A stretch of 64,000 nt of DNA from Acanthaster planci. Its lineage: Eukaryota > Echinodermata > Asteroidea > Valvatida > Acanthasteridae. Numbering within the stretch: the first letter of the stretch is position 1; every line of letters starts with the position of its first letter. The stretch is from assembly GCF_001949145.1 (NCBI RefSeq), contig NW_019091358.1:2412535-2476534 (forward strand). The letters run 5' to 3'. A program made the position numbers and the translations under genes. Below, piece after piece: positions 25,411 through 38,728 of the stretch. The notes under the pieces were generated by a model. It searched no databases and had not been told where the DNA came from. It saw nothing but the letters and a program-made list of their open reading frames with translations.

Positions 25411-28400
25411 CTCTACATTTGAAATCCAGTCTGGATTGTAAGTACCGATTGAATGGAATCCATATCGAAGAAAAATGCTTGACAATCCTCAACTGAGATT
25501 CACCAGGAAATACTCACTGTATTCTAGAAACTTGTCGGAACAATATCTGTCTCTCCAGTGTGAATTTGTCATAGTTTAACGGTAAGAACATTACTTTTAA
25601 GCCGAGCAAATTTGATTTGTGCGATCTTAAAAACGGGTCCAAATCTTCGCATTTTTTTAAATTGCCGTCAGTTTTGTGCATCTAGGAGGTGTTTATGCTC
25701 GTAAAAGCCAAAGTGGCACGTGTTTTACATTCACAAACTACCAACATATACACATTTTTCATATCCAATTGAAGCTTACCTCTTTTTTTTTACATGTTTA
25801 AGTTACACTGTTTAAGTACGTTGCAGGATCACTAAAAAACATTCCAGGTTACACGATTATCGGATTTAAAGTATGCCACTTGGGACCAACCTCTGTACTC
25901 ATTCTACATATTCTCCGAGACCCGACCAATTTAATTTGTCTACTTTATACAACGCACTGATTTGTTATTGTACAGCCTATTGATTGCTGCATCCGCTGTT
26001 TCTTCACTTGTACCTTTATTTACTGTAGGTTAGCGTCCACTTTCCCTTGTTTGTCCCAAATACTTCGTAAGGTAATAACAACAAGTCCCGACCTCATTCG
26101 CCTCCTATTAATGGATCTCAGCGTAAGCACTCCGAGTTGGTGCTGGATTTCTGAATACGGCATTTGAATCGTGACTTATTGCTAATTGCAAACGAACCTT
26201 TAATGTTATCTACTTACGTGTCTAACTAATCAAAAAATCCCTCAAATGGCAAATAATATGATCAAAGCAAGATTAATTAAAAATGCTTTGCTTTTCCTCT
26301 TGCAAGGCATGAAACTGAAGCATACATCAAACAATATTCTTTCACGTGAACCTGTTGAAAATTGTTTGACTTATTTGTTTTGTAACTTGAGGGAGAGATT
26401 GAACAATGAAAGGAGAGATAAACCAGGGACTTACGCTATAAAATGAAGCGTGTGTTACAAACGTTACTTTAGTTATTTAAACTGTGTATTTAGTGTTTTA
26501 ATTTAAGTGAAATAAAACACAAATCTTAGAAGGGAATCAATTGCTGATATTTTTGTGTCGTATAGGTCTGAACTAATAGTTCTTTTCAACAGTTTCATAA
26601 ACACTTCAGTATCGAAACAGTGTCACAACCTCGTATCCCTATGCCAAAGAAAGCTGGCCTTTTTAGGAACAACTGGCGGAAATTTACTTCTTTATACTAT
26701 AATAGCATGTTAAAGCATATGATGACCAGTTGTGGAGTCACGAGCATCCCATAATAAATATACTCCAGTCGATGTTACCATCAGCGAGCAGCTGTGACCT
26801 ATTGATGTCACATCGAAACTTCAGAGAGTTTCCCCATTGATTATTGTTTTTAACTTTGCGAGGAGTTATTGCCTAGCCTCGTTTAACTTAACAAGATGAG
26901 GCCACTTCTTTCTTTTGTCAAATCTTTGACAACATTCTTTGTCTGAGGTTTCATGTTTTGAGTCATGGCCACTTGTAATGATGCTGCAAAAACAAAGTAT
27001 CTGCCAACGGAATGACGTACATCTTTCCAAACTGTCTGGGGGCCAATCAATATCTTTTCGTAGATAATAAACAAGACCGCCTTGGTGTACTGGTGTATTG
27101 GAAATCTTCCCATTGTCCTTGAGAGTGCTGCTAATTCACTTCATTGCTGTTCTTGCCGGCCTTTGTTCGATTTGTGTGCGAAGCGAGGGCAGGCTGGCAA
27201 CCAATGAACTGTCCTTCTTCATTATACTCTTTACTCTGTGTCCTCAGAGGAGGCCAACTCCATAAAATGCGCTCAGTGCTACTTCACCGTAGGTACTTTA
27301 CTAGGGGAATAAAATATAGAGCAGGTCAGGAGAAGGGACGCTGATAACACCCCGGCCGAAGGCGAGGGACATCATTAGCGCCCAAAAATTGAAGACCAGC
27401 CCAGCACATAATATTTATTCCAATTTCCTTTTGAGTAACAAAGCCCAAGATTAAAAATGTCTGAATTTGTGACGACTTTTTTCAACAATTTTACTTTTTT
27501 CAAAAACACATCTAGTTTTCCTGTAGTATGTTCCTCCAGCGAGTGCATGTAGTCTAAAATAATCTCTATATGATGTGTGCATGGGTGCTTGTTGCGTGAG
27601 GTGATGGGGAGCTAGCTGGTGCTTTGTCAACCGGTTGAGACTGACCGCGTGACGTGCTCTCGACCAACAAGAATGGCTAAACTGCCTTGGATATCCACCA
27701 ATATCTATTAAGCCCCTGTAGTCTTGAACAAAAACCACGCTTGTACACATGTCAACAAAATTGGTATTACATATTGGAACAGAAGGTCCCCGTAATCACT
27801 TTTGCATGATTTATTTCACATCAAAATCATATTTCATTCCAAATCTTTCGGTGCTGAACATGTATCACCAACAACTCGTCGATCATGCAGTGGACGAAAT
27901 ACATGTCTATACGTCGTAAAGGAAGTCACAAGTATTTACAACATGCCAGATAGAGTATTTTGCGATGAGCAGCGTGACCTCAGCACAGTTGCAAGTCAGT
28001 ATTTTTAGACAGGAGTTAAAGACTATCGATCTTGAAACTGACACCCATGGCTGAAGTCTTTGATAAACAAAAATTAATCAGATGGAAAGGGCACAGCACT
28101 TTCTGGTACACAGGCTTCATCGTTTCATGCCTGCTCATGGGTGGTGAACGTTAAATGTAGAAGTCGGATTCTTGTTGCTCAGAGAGACATACATGTGTAT
28201 CCTTTTGTCAGCTGAGATCACACGAGCAGCTCAAGACAGGCTTTGGTTGAATCTGCCAAAGCTACATGTGACTTCACCATGCACTGACTCATGTTTCCCA
28301 GCGACAAGCATGGAGGAGCAAACGATGAGGAGCAGAAATCTGCGCTCGCGCGCAGTTGGCGTGCTGAACCTTCCAAGCGCCGCTGTCCTTTTTCATGCCC

Positions 28401-30429
28401 TTTATTTCTGTTTTCCATGATGAAACAAATTCTAAATCTTTTACTTATTTTGCCGTCTGTTCATGTGAAACCTTGTTCTTATTGGCTTGACAAACCGATC
28501 TTTACTTGTAGCTGCTAAACGTCCGTAGAAACGCCTCCCTATAGAGAACTAGATTTTTTTTTTCAAGGGGGCAACAAAAGACAGTGAGCTGCAGCAAAGG
28601 TGGTTCATGGATTTCCAATGGGGGGGGGCACCTAGGGGGCACTGGCATTCGCGGCAGGCACCCCCCTCCGCTGTAGTTATGCCATTGCCCGTCAGAATTC
28701 ACATCAGTAGGCCACAACCCTTATCTTATTCGAAATAAAGCAATAAATACTTTTTGTGCTGCAAGTATTAATGTTTTATCTTTGCTTTGTGCCATGGGAA
28801 CTTAGTTTTGATTGATGTATCTTGCACCTGTTAGTGGTCATTGTAATAACTTGTATCCACCGGCGGATGATAGTTTAGGTAGGCCTATTTCATGTACTTA
28901 TGGGTATAGGACAACACAATAGGAGTTGAAAGGGAACATCGAAACTTCAGAGTGTAACGCAACAAATTCCACAAGTTACAGCTGGAAAGCTGACAGCTAA
29001 CTTGTTTTGCCAAATGTTACCACATAGCTTGTATTTTCAATCATTTCCCTACTTACAAAAAGCAGCATGTTTGACATTACCTCACAAGACCACATTGCAG
29101 GCTACAGGGGGTTGTTTTGAAGACGAGTAAACAACGATTCAGTTTTTACAGAGAAATAAGTTGACAAACCAAACCAAAAAGGTTACAACTGAAAGCACAG
29201 CTTACCCTTCCAAAAGGTGAAAAACAATTATGAAAGCCCCCAGATGCTATTAAAGTCTAGGCTTGTGAACGTACATGTGTGGTATGGGCTTTATTCAATT
29301 TTGGTTGATGTTACATGAATCCACTTTATGGAATGCTCCGAAATGGGAAGGTCACAGTGACTGATCATTTTAATCACAGTAGCCTCACTTTGAGTAAGAT
29401 TTAATTTTTATTTGGAAGAATGATTTTATCCATGATTTCAAGCTATACGAGCAAAAGGAGGGTATTCTTTGTTCCCCCGAATATCTAATCATTACAGAAC
29501 GATATTATGGTATACCTCGTTTTCGATTCAAGATGGCCGACTCGTGAATAACGTCACAAGCGTGCGGTAAGTGAAGACTTAGAATTTTTGTTTATGTCTT
29601 CGGGAGCCAATTACGGAAGGAAATTCCGGGCCGTTAAAACACCTCCAGCTAATGAAGCAACACTTTACGTACATGTATTATGGTCCACAAGTGTCGCTCA
29701 AACTCGACCGACGATTGCATTATGTTCTCATGTGCCTCAATGCCGCAGCAGAATTAGGCAGCCGTGTCAGTGAAACCAAAGTGGGTATATCGATCATTTC
29801 ACGAGAAATAGTAGCCGAAACAGATCACCTAAGACGTCCCCCGAATGAAAAATTCTAAGAGAAAGGACTTAAACATCCTTAACAGTTAACGCTGAACTGG
29901 CACGCTGCACTGACAGTGCTAATTATCGATGTATTTATTGAGAAGGGTGGTCACACGAGGCAAAATGTTCACCGATCCTCTTTCTTTTCAGTCAACTGCT
30001 GCCTCGTAATCTTCAGGTGGAACTTCTTGTGACATGCGTATTCCCTTTGCTGGCTCTGAAATGCCCCATAAAATACCTCCATGCAGAATAAATAATTATG
30101 AAGGGATTAAAAGCATTTTTTAAGATTTAAAGGAACTCAAGTACAGTGTAAATACTTAGGTAAAATCAATTCACACCTTGTCTCGCCTTTCATGTCTTTT
30201 TTTTTCAAACATTTCCTTTCCGCTTTAGGAAAAGTGTGCAACTCATTACAATGTCTCAGTTTGAAAGTGAACTGGGTGAGGCTGTCTGGTGGCTTTATTT
30301 CTCGTTTCCTTGTTCTGTTTTCTTTAAAGGGGTACGACTTCCTGCTATTATGGAGATTATATGAAGCAATAATGGAAGATTGCACTGGAATAGCACAGTG
30401 GAATGTGCCCGCCTGGCGCACACTAAATA

Positions 30430-31629
30430 GGTTTTGCAGGGTTATGGATACAGTTACGCGAACAGATACGTTATCACTTTTTGTGCTTCTGTGACGTGTA
30501 TCCGTAGTACGCATGTTTTGCGTTTTGGGGTCTCCATACAAGGAAAATGGCAGCCCGTTGATGTCTACTAATCCAGCAGCATGCAGCACATCCATGACTC
30601 CACTCTCACGAAGCAAAGCACAGTCATGCCTTCTCCTTCCACTGGGCCATACATATTGGCTATCATGCCATCTGGTACAACTATTGACTGGAATGAGCGA
30701 ATGAACCCGCTTGTGCCCATTGTAACATACTCTCTGGTTTTGTGTGGGTCTACAAATAGGGCGAACAGTTCCATCTATAAAACCAAAGCAATCTGCGTAT
30801 CTTTGCAGTCAAACAGATGATTGAGAGTTGCATTGATAATCATTGACAGTGTCGATTTTGGCCGGCCAAAAAAGAGCTCCAAATCTGGAAGTCTGTTTGG
30901 ATACATCAGTCGTCTGAGGAGAACACACAGTGCATCCGTTCCATCTACAACAGTTCTGTTGGGGCAAACTATCTTCTCAGGTAAGTGAAGCCTCACAGCA
31001 AGCTGGCGGGTCATCATTTGTTGAACCTACATGCAGAAGGAAAAGATATGCTACGTAAGCATTTGTTTATTTTTGGAAACCTTTCTTCAATGAACTGCAG
31101 ACTACATAGGCCTAGCCCCCGCCTAGCTAGGCTGATTTGATCAACATGTGAATGACTGCAAAAATATTTCATCTAAAATAAATTACTTGAAAATAAATTG
31201 GATTAAACGTTTTGCTTCACCTGAACAGATGTACACATCAGTCGTGAGCGAGAGGCGAGTAGTTTTAGAGTCGTTAGGCCTAGCCTCGGCCGCACCCAGA
31301 GCATGGATAAACTTCTCGTACTCATAGGCCTACCTGAAGTTACTTAGGCACTGAACATCAGAGATATTGTCAAGGTGAAATCTTGGATTATCAGAATCGA
31401 AGGTCGTTGACCTTATATGTGGCTGAAGAAGGACAAGAAATGCGTCTTCGTCTTCATTTTCCACTGAAGCGCAGAGTAATTCCGTTGTCTCCCTGGCCGC
31501 CGCCATAGTGGATGCATCGCCCTCAAGGGATCAAATCGCTACGAGTTGGGAAACAAAAACTCATATGCGTGCAGACGTAAACGGATACAGTTATCGTATC
31601 TGTATCCGTATCGGTAACGCTGCGAAACC
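30430..31629 (-). mobile_element. PIF/Harbinger DNA transposon, internally deleted
   Basis: The ends are inverted repeats. On the plus strand at 30430 the sequence begins GGTTTTGCAGGGTTATGGAT. On the minus strand from 31629 it begins GGTTTCGCAGCGTTACCGAT. Both continue into GGATACAG- and ACAGATACG-rich subterminal sequence. Inside, on the minus strand, lie an apparent first exon and a damaged DDE_Tnp_4 (PIF/Harbinger) transposase whose last part is missing; after the GDP motif the sequence passes straight into the terminal repeat. The total length of about 1.2 kb is short for an autonomous Harbinger. No clean 3-bp target-site duplication could be fixed at the borders, so the exact ends may be off by a few bases. 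Confidence 0.8.
30529..31506 (-). pseudogene. Harbinger (DDE_Tnp_4) transposase relic
   Basis: The minus strand opens with ATG at 31506 in a good context and reads MAAARETTELLCASVENEDE onward for 57 codons to LSNFR, ending at a GT donor (31334|31333). A second block after an AG acceptor (31026) reads QQMMTRQLAVRLHLPEKI, then ALCVLLRRLMYPNRLPDL and FFGRPKSTLSMIIN to about 30808. A third block from 30793 carries CFGFIDGTVRPICRP, QRVCYNGHKRVHS, FQSIVVPDGMIANMYGPVEG and RRHDCALLRESGV, ending at LYGDP near 30529. These are the family's LRRL-YP-R, GFIDGT, GHKR and PDG-GP-GRRHD motifs, including the first two acidic residues of the DDE triad. Damage: about 40-60 residues are missing before CFGFIDG; a 2-base loss follows VHSL; a 1-base loss follows PVEG; the C-terminus after GDP is absent. 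Exon 1 ends in phase 2 but the next block needs phase 0, so a short exon is missing or broken. Confidence 0.85.
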
Positions 31630-32236
31630 TCCCTACTGAACCTCATTTGTAAACCATTAACAGCCCACCGACATCGTTATTAACCGGAATGCTTAGCATT
31701 AATGACTTTATTATTAAATGAATCTTCCCTGCCGTCAAGCTTGGGATGACAATTCTCAGAAATCTAAGCCCAGCAAGAGTGAGTAAATGAACAGAAAACG
31801 TATTGCAGAATGGAAATCAGCTGGACATCAAGGTATACTCACTTATACGTATAAAACTGCTAAAAATAGAATGGTTTTGGAGGGGGAAACAGTATCAAGA
31901 TTTGTTTCTTATGTTTACCAATAGCCTCATTAATTTATACTAACAAATTCAATGATAACATGCTATCTACATCTCCTTCCGTGGACACCATTTCTGAATT
32001 TTGAAATCTGAATGTTGAACGATCTGAAGAAGTATTCTCCCGCGTCTTTATAGTGTGGTGAGCAAGTTTACCTGGTCATTTTAATGAATGTTTGCCCCAT
32101 TTCACACATCATTTCAAGCTATCGAATCCATACGTTTCAAGAGAGAATTGGCTCGGAGGACTTCGCCCCAAGCATATAATTATGTAGTGTTTAAATTTAA
32201 AATATGGTTTCTAGCCATTTGTGTGAGTGTTTGGGG

Positions 32237-32273
32237 TTTTTTTTTTCTCTCTCTCTATCTCTTCTTTTTTTTC
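32237..32273. repeat. T-run plus CT microsatellite
   Basis: A run of T leads into CTCTCTCTCTATCTCTTC and then another T run. It is simple pyrimidine-tract DNA with no linked exon recognised. Confidence 0.8.
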
Positions 32274-35200
32274 AGAGTACAGTTATTTTATTTGTTAGCA
32301 TGGTTTGGTTTGGTATTTTTAGGCAAAAGCCAAAAAAATACACCTGACACCTTTTACCTTACATCTTTTAAATCAGTCATCCTGGATCAGTTATTTGAAA
32401 CTTAATTTGAAGAAAATGAGAGCAAGGCCTGCAAGAAAGACGACACAGATTTCCAGTGATACATATGTATAATCAATACTAGGAAGACAAATTGACCTTT
32501 TACCCCCCGCGAATAACAATTCAGCTGAAATCTATGTATGAAAACAGTGAAAACTGTAAACAAGCAAACGTGGACACTGCAAAATGCTGTATGTTCATAC
32601 CTGTATGATATTGATGATTTGGATTAAGACTTCTTTTTACATAAACCTTTTGGCGATTTGTAGTTTTACATATATTGTGTATCTATTTGGTCGACAGTTC
32701 AGAAAAAAGCGCGCGTGTGCATTTGCGACAACACTACTTTTAAGATGTTTTGCATAGCGAATTTGCACACTTTGGAACGGCTGAGCATTGCATGCAATAG
32801 CGGTCCGTGACGACTGAAAGGCTGTGACAACAGGACACCCTTATCAATGTATTACATCACGTCCCGCTTCACATCTGTGTCCTCTGTCAATTATTCAAAA
32901 GCCAACCAGTAATGCATACAAAAATGTGGGGAAACAAAGAAGAAAGAAACTAAGCCATACGCAAGGCCAAGGGCGATGCAGAAGCGCGGACATCAATCAG
33001 CCAAATGTTGCAACCTCAATTTCCCAGCCGATTCCCCCGCGTGCAAGTGCGTGGCTTTGGCATCCCTGGTCGGCCGACAAAGACTCTTGAAGGCTCAAAA
33101 CTGCAGTCTTTCCCTAAAACGTCGAAGAGACGGGAAGTGTTTTTTGAGCTCCGAATGCCTGTCCTCCAGAGAATGCATTTAATGTCTACTTCTTCCTGAA
33201 GGTATAGGAACCTATACTAGTAGAAGCTACCCAATTGTTATTATCGCTGCCTTGCCCCTTGTCCTCATGCACTGAATTCCACAAAGGACAAACCTGCGAG
33301 CTGCACTTAATGCACTTAACACAAGTATCTTCTTTGAAATGAAAATCTGCTGCAGTAAAAATTGCCTATTTGGAGGTTTTTGATCTTTATGCCGGACGAA
33401 AACGAAGGAAGCCATTGGCAGCTTTGACCTGGCGTATATTTGCGATTGCCATAAAATACAAGTAAGCAACTTCATTCGATAATGCAAAACATGAACTTTT
33501 TAGTATTTCGTTTTGTGTATTTACACGGAAAAATCAAACCGCTGCGTAGAAGACAAAAATCGAAGTATCTGTGTATGTACAGATCTTCTGTCAGATGAAT
33601 ATATCTCATTTTGCATTATGACCATTCAGCTCTGTTTCAACTGTGTTAATTATGTTTATCCCTATTGTATATATTTTCATACTCTACCTAGCGCACTATT
33701 AGTTTATAATTAAATGAAACCTTGCAAACTCTTCGGACGAATTTGACTAAGACTAGAAGCAGTAAATATCTTCATCAAAAAGGGAACAGTGTGAAATTTG
33801 TGACAAGCAACTATTTTCCATTTCAAAGGTGTAACAGCAAGAGAAGTCGCCTTCAATCTAGTAGGCACCTGTGAAAACTTGTATAGCTTCATAATTGCGC
33901 ACGATAGAAAACGTGCGGGAAATTGATCGAGGGACCAGTTACTGCGCGCACTTGTCATTAAGAAGCATTCAGAAATTATTTGGAATGTTATATTGGGTTG
34001 GTAACTAAAGCGTGGTCAGTACATCATTAAATGGTGTTGTGGACCGTCTGGATGCTCTGAATTATAATTCACGGTACGAAAAGCTAAAATGGAGGGAAAT
34101 AAGTTCAAACCAAGAGTTCCTTTCTAAAACACGATAACAGCTATTTTGGTGCATTACAGAATCCTACCATCTCCTGACAGCACAAAGTCTGTTACTTTTT
34201 ATGTATTTGGGAATAAATGAAAAAAAATATGTTTTTGTATTACTTGTATGATATTTTTATGCTTGAAAATTTCACAATCGTGGAAAGTTTGCATATTATC
34301 CACATGGATGTGTCGCTTTTCTTTAGGAATAAACCCTTCACAATATAGTTCGACGTCGTTCGCTAGGTGAGGTTTCTCCTGCACTGACGGAAACGGAGGA
34401 GCTAAATAACTAATGGTTATACCCATCATATCTTCTGCTAGACAAACACCACTACTTTACCCTTCGGGCAACCGCGCTCTCCCGCTAACCAGTACACACA
34501 AAAGGGCCCGCTATGTTTACCAAAGCGTGCTGAATTGACGTCCTCCTCCAGAACGGGCAAAAATAATCCAGGTAAATTTGTGTGCCGACAGGAAACGGGT
34601 ACAAATCGAAGTGCATTAAGTGCAACCAGCCAACCAATCTACTCTTTTCTCTCTATTCCTCTTGTCTTCTCTCCTACCGGTTTTTTCCTTCCATTCACGC
34701 CCGCTCATCACTACCCTCTACTTCATTTCTTGGCTCTGTTTGTAAAACTCAAGCTTCTTCCCAGGTGAAAAAAAGGGTAATAGAAAATAATACTAGGACG
34801 AAAATCCAATATTAAGGGCTTCGCTGATGTTGACCCTACGTGGCTGAGTACTCTTAGGCCTTCGATCGAGAACTTTAAATACAGGCGGAAATTCTAACAA
34901 ACATTGTTGGATGTTCAAATTGGAATATGGCAAACTATTTACTGAAGAATTCATTTCCCTGTTACCTACTTAATTAAAATATTTGATATCCTTAATACCC
35001 GTTTCACCTTTTCCAGTGCTAATATCATGTAATTAAAGCACTCCTTGTTTATGCTGCCGACTGTGTTTGCAACATGATTAAGAAAAATAGGCCCACTTGA
35101 AGAAAAAGGAACTCTTTCCGAATTTGTTGGGGGGGATGGGGAAATTGATGTCTATTATGACCAGTGGGGCAGTCTAAGGTCACTGAAAATTTTATTTTAT

Positions 35201-35340
35201 AATTGACAAACTAAAAAAAGTAATCATACACGCTGTCTTGTTTAACTGATTAATGGATTGTCATACATTGGTAATTTTTAGTATTAAATGATAAGTCATG
35301 GACAAGACTTGTCTTTTTTGACTAATTTATCAAGTAACTG

Positions 35341-35402
35341 GTAATGCACGAAAATTAATTAGTAATGTAGGAAAATTAGTTAGTATGCAAGAAAATTAAT
35401 TC
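35341..35402. repeat. Three-copy 21-bp tandem repeat
   Basis: Three adjacent units of about 21, 21 and 20 bases share the pattern GTAATGNANGAAAATTARTTA, with a few substitutions and one base missing in the third. It is a small AT-rich minisatellite. Confidence 0.75.
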
Positions 35403-38400
35403 CTCATTCTGACAGCTTTATTTTGTCATATGACTAAGCTGATTGGTCACATTACATGCCACCTTCAAGGTAATTACACTTGAAATAACAGTCTGAAAAC
35501 AAGATTGCAATTTACACTTTAATTGGAATTCCTGGTTAAAATAGTACAAACATAAAAAGTACAAACTTTCCAAAACTTTGGACCAAATAGAAATACCATA
35601 TTCGCATTACTCCACGTTTTCATATTTAGTATTAATGCTCTAAGTTTTGATTCAGACATGGCCTTCAAAAGCTTAAACTTTTTTCATCAAAGTGGTACTA
35701 ACGTAAACACAGCCTAGGTCAAATTCTTTAAGAATGGCCAAAAGATACAAATATACGATTGAAGTTTTTTTAGAGTAGCCAGACTGCATACACTTACACA
35801 ACACTGAAATAGTGTAAAGCTGCATCCGAATCTCTTGTCTAGAGCTAGGTCTAGGTCGTCACTCCATTAGAAATGCGTGAAGACGCGTAGACAACAGACC
35901 TAGCCGTAGCTCCGGCAGCCCGTTTCGGACACTGCCGAAGCTGTGTTTCCCAACCTGAAACTACTGGCAAAGAAAATTATCAAAAATTCTTACTAAGGAT
36001 CCCAACTAGTAGAATGCTATGTTGAGGTCATACTTTTCCCATTAACACATATCACGCAGGACTGGAATCTAAAACCAAAATAAATTATGGCCCCTAGTTT
36101 TCCTTTGTGTATGTAATGCAATGGAAACGTCCAACAGCCATGTCTGGATTTTAAAGTACTAGTCTAGCAGTGATTATTCCATCAGAATACATCGCTGCTA
36201 GCTTTAGTCTGGTGCAGAGATACCAATGGATTCCCTTCCCACACTGGCGGTAAAGTCAGCTTCGCCAGAATGAGGTCTATACGTTAACTTCTAACGTTAG
36301 ACAGGCCAAATAAACGTTAGGCCCCATGACACATGCCATGCTCGAACCAAATGAAAGTGTGACCTAAATACTGTATACAGTTCGTCAAACTATACTAATT
36401 ATTTTTAAGTTTCAAGTAGCATTGTCTGATACTCGCCTTTTTGAAAATCTCCTAAAGAAACTGAGAACCGGCACCGCCAAAAGCAGGCTGAATGCAAAAT
36501 GGCGTCCATTCACGTCGCGCGCGCTTTTTTTTCTTTGCAGAGCAAGGGCAACAAACCCGGCAATCGGAATTTGTCAAGCCAAGAGTACTCAACTATTAGG
36601 CAAATTTCGTTTTGGAAATAGCAACGTTCTAAAATATTTGTCAAAGAATTTGTCCATTAAAATTAATTCGTCATTTATATGACGTGGCGTGGAATTCAAT
36701 CCAAATTTGGAAATGAATATGGATATTTCGAGAGAAACACAGTAAATGTGCTTGTGCGTTACAAAGGAATTAATCGACTCGTAAAACAAAGGACAATTTA
36801 TGTCTTGCTCCCCGAACCTGAGCTGCTACATCTTTGAACGGCCAACGTTATTTGAGAATAAATGCTGGGCCACTTCTTGTTCATTTGCTGTATTCTTAAT
36901 CAAAGTGGCTAATGCTATAAAAATTTCATGGCAATAGAAAGGGAATTCATACATTAAAGAGTGTGTATGTAATTTATCCTATTTATTTGCCAAACAGTTT
37001 TGTTTTCGGCCGGCCGAACCCTCTCCAAAGCCAAAACACAGCAGAACGCTGGAATTACAGAGAGACGCCCTACTGCAAAATGGGGGCATAGACCTACGTT
37101 TCATATCACTGAACCTTGACTGTGATATTTGTTCTGATTCATTGTATGAGTGTATAAACTGCGCCTTGAGCATATATATTGATGGATATTGGCGCATTAT
37201 AAGTTTTCATTAATATTATTATGTCGCGGCGAGCAGTGAGCTCATGAAAACACGACACGTCAATAAATTGGGGAAAATATTAAATGACGACTGTCGACGA
37301 ATTGCGTCTGAAATATTGTTAACTTTACTCATAATGTCGTTCGCTGGAATTGGAAGGAAAGGGATGAGAATGCGACTTTCTACCCTGGACCATATCAGTG
37401 ACGCATCAAGAGGTGGGGGACGTTACTTTTTTATTGTGTGGAAATGAAAGCGCCAGCAATATTATAGAAACGACAGTACATGTACCACTATTATTGGGGG
37501 ATTTTTTTTTCTAGATGAGCACAATCCTTCTAGGGAAGAATCGGTCCCCGTTTCGCCCAAAGAATCACCAACTGGACCAGTCCACTCACCAGTTTCAGGC
37601 AGGGGGGTCCACAGTACCAGCTGCGGTGGGAGGCACGTTACAAGAATAGACAATTTTGGTGCTTATGGTTATTGCCGATGGGGGTGGGGTGGGGCAGCTG
37701 CTTGCCGGGATATGGCTACCCCTCCCCCACAACGGGCCTGAAATGGACACACCGCTGGACAAGATTCTTTCTCGCTCGTGATTACCGCCTTTCAAACTCA
37801 TTTAAAGATGCTAAATTTTTAAGGCAGATCCACCCATTGAATACCTTACGTTGCTCTCGAACTCCCTCTAAAATACCAACTCTAGTCGATATACGTGGTT
37901 AACAATCGAAAACAAGGGAGTAAAAAGCTTTGCCCCAAATAATAACGTGATTCTTATCAATTTGTTTTGATCACGGACCACTTTATCAGCGCCCCGTAAA
38001 ATGTAACCAGGGATCCTTCGGGGGTAAATGAATTTTAATGTGTGGTTTTGTTTTTGTCTCCCTGTCAAAAACACATCACACAAACTGGACGCTGCGAACT
38101 GATCCATAAAAATTGTGTTTCAATGTAGTCCCACGTGACATCGGTGTCGTCACCGGTGTATTACATTCCTCGCACTGCTCGCGGGCCTGGGCGCAGAAAA
38201 CGAGTTGGGCTTGGAGCACTTTGTGTCATGCCTAACAGGTCTATACGTAAACAAGGGAAGCAGTAGGCTTATTTCTCTTCGCCAGACTGGGGAAAAGTTT
38301 TTTAGCAAGCAGTGTAATCTGTTTTTCATCAGAATTTTGTAAAATGAAAAAAAAAGGAATTGATTCCAGAGACTTTCGTTTAAATGCCTGACTCACTTTT

Positions 38401-38569
38401 AGGAAAATGGAATGACGGATTTAGGGGCAACTTGATACACGAATACGGCAATCTCCTTCGAGATGAAGGACTTTTAGACTGAATAAAGACAGTGTATTGT
38501 GTTTCAGTCATGCGATATACATTATTCCTCACAATCTAATTTATCGACAGCTCAATTTTTCATTTAAAT

Positions 38570-38728
38570 CTAAGGGTGCTCTTTGCATGAAAATGTCAAA
38601 AGTAGCAGCACAAAAACTCCTGTAAAATGGTAATAATGAACTGAAATCGATCTTTCTCCGGTGACAAATAACGTCTTAGTGACTTTTCTGCTACTTATTC
38701 AAAATGGACTTGCAAAGAGCAACCTTAG
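38570..38728. mobile_element. 159-bp miniature inverted-repeat element
   Basis: CTAAGGGTGCTCTTTGCA at 38570-38587 matches the reverse complement of 38711-38728 at 17 of 18 positions. A second paired block, AGTAGCAG at 38601-38608 and CTGCTACTT at 38688-38696, lies further in, so the whole segment is a gapped fold-back of the kind left by short non-autonomous DNA transposons. No target-site duplication is clear and no coding sequence is present. Confidence 0.6.

Larger units (their letters stand above)
21099..30429. other. Intergenic stretch, no gene recognised
   Basis: About 9.3 kb without a supported gene. Open frames are 108 codons or shorter and resemble no family I know. Three hairpins are listed separately (23069-23166, 24655-24676, 25389-25410). 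A G-rich and C-rich patch at about 28615-28670 looks like repeat-derived DNA but was not assigned. At 29530-29570 a YY1-like word (CAAGATGGCCGAC) is followed by a good splice donor, GCG|GTAAGTG, which could mark a non-coding first exon. Nothing downstream confirms it. Confidence 0.4.
31630..38569. other. Intergenic stretch, no gene recognised
   Basis: No recognisable exon or RNA gene. It contains a T-run plus CT-repeat tract at about 32237-32273 and the short tandem repeat at 35341-35402. At 37440-37760 there is a G/C-run-rich patch (GGGGGTGGGGTGGGGC, CCCCTCCCCC) that looks repeat-derived but was not assigned. Open frames are about 105 codons or shorter and without motifs. Confidence 0.4.

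Noticed and set aside
25570-25625. Mitochondrial-tRNA-like segment (ATAGTTTAACGGTAAGAACA...)
   Set aside because: Only the D-arm-like half is suggestive; no complete cloverleaf with acceptor and T-arm could be drawn.
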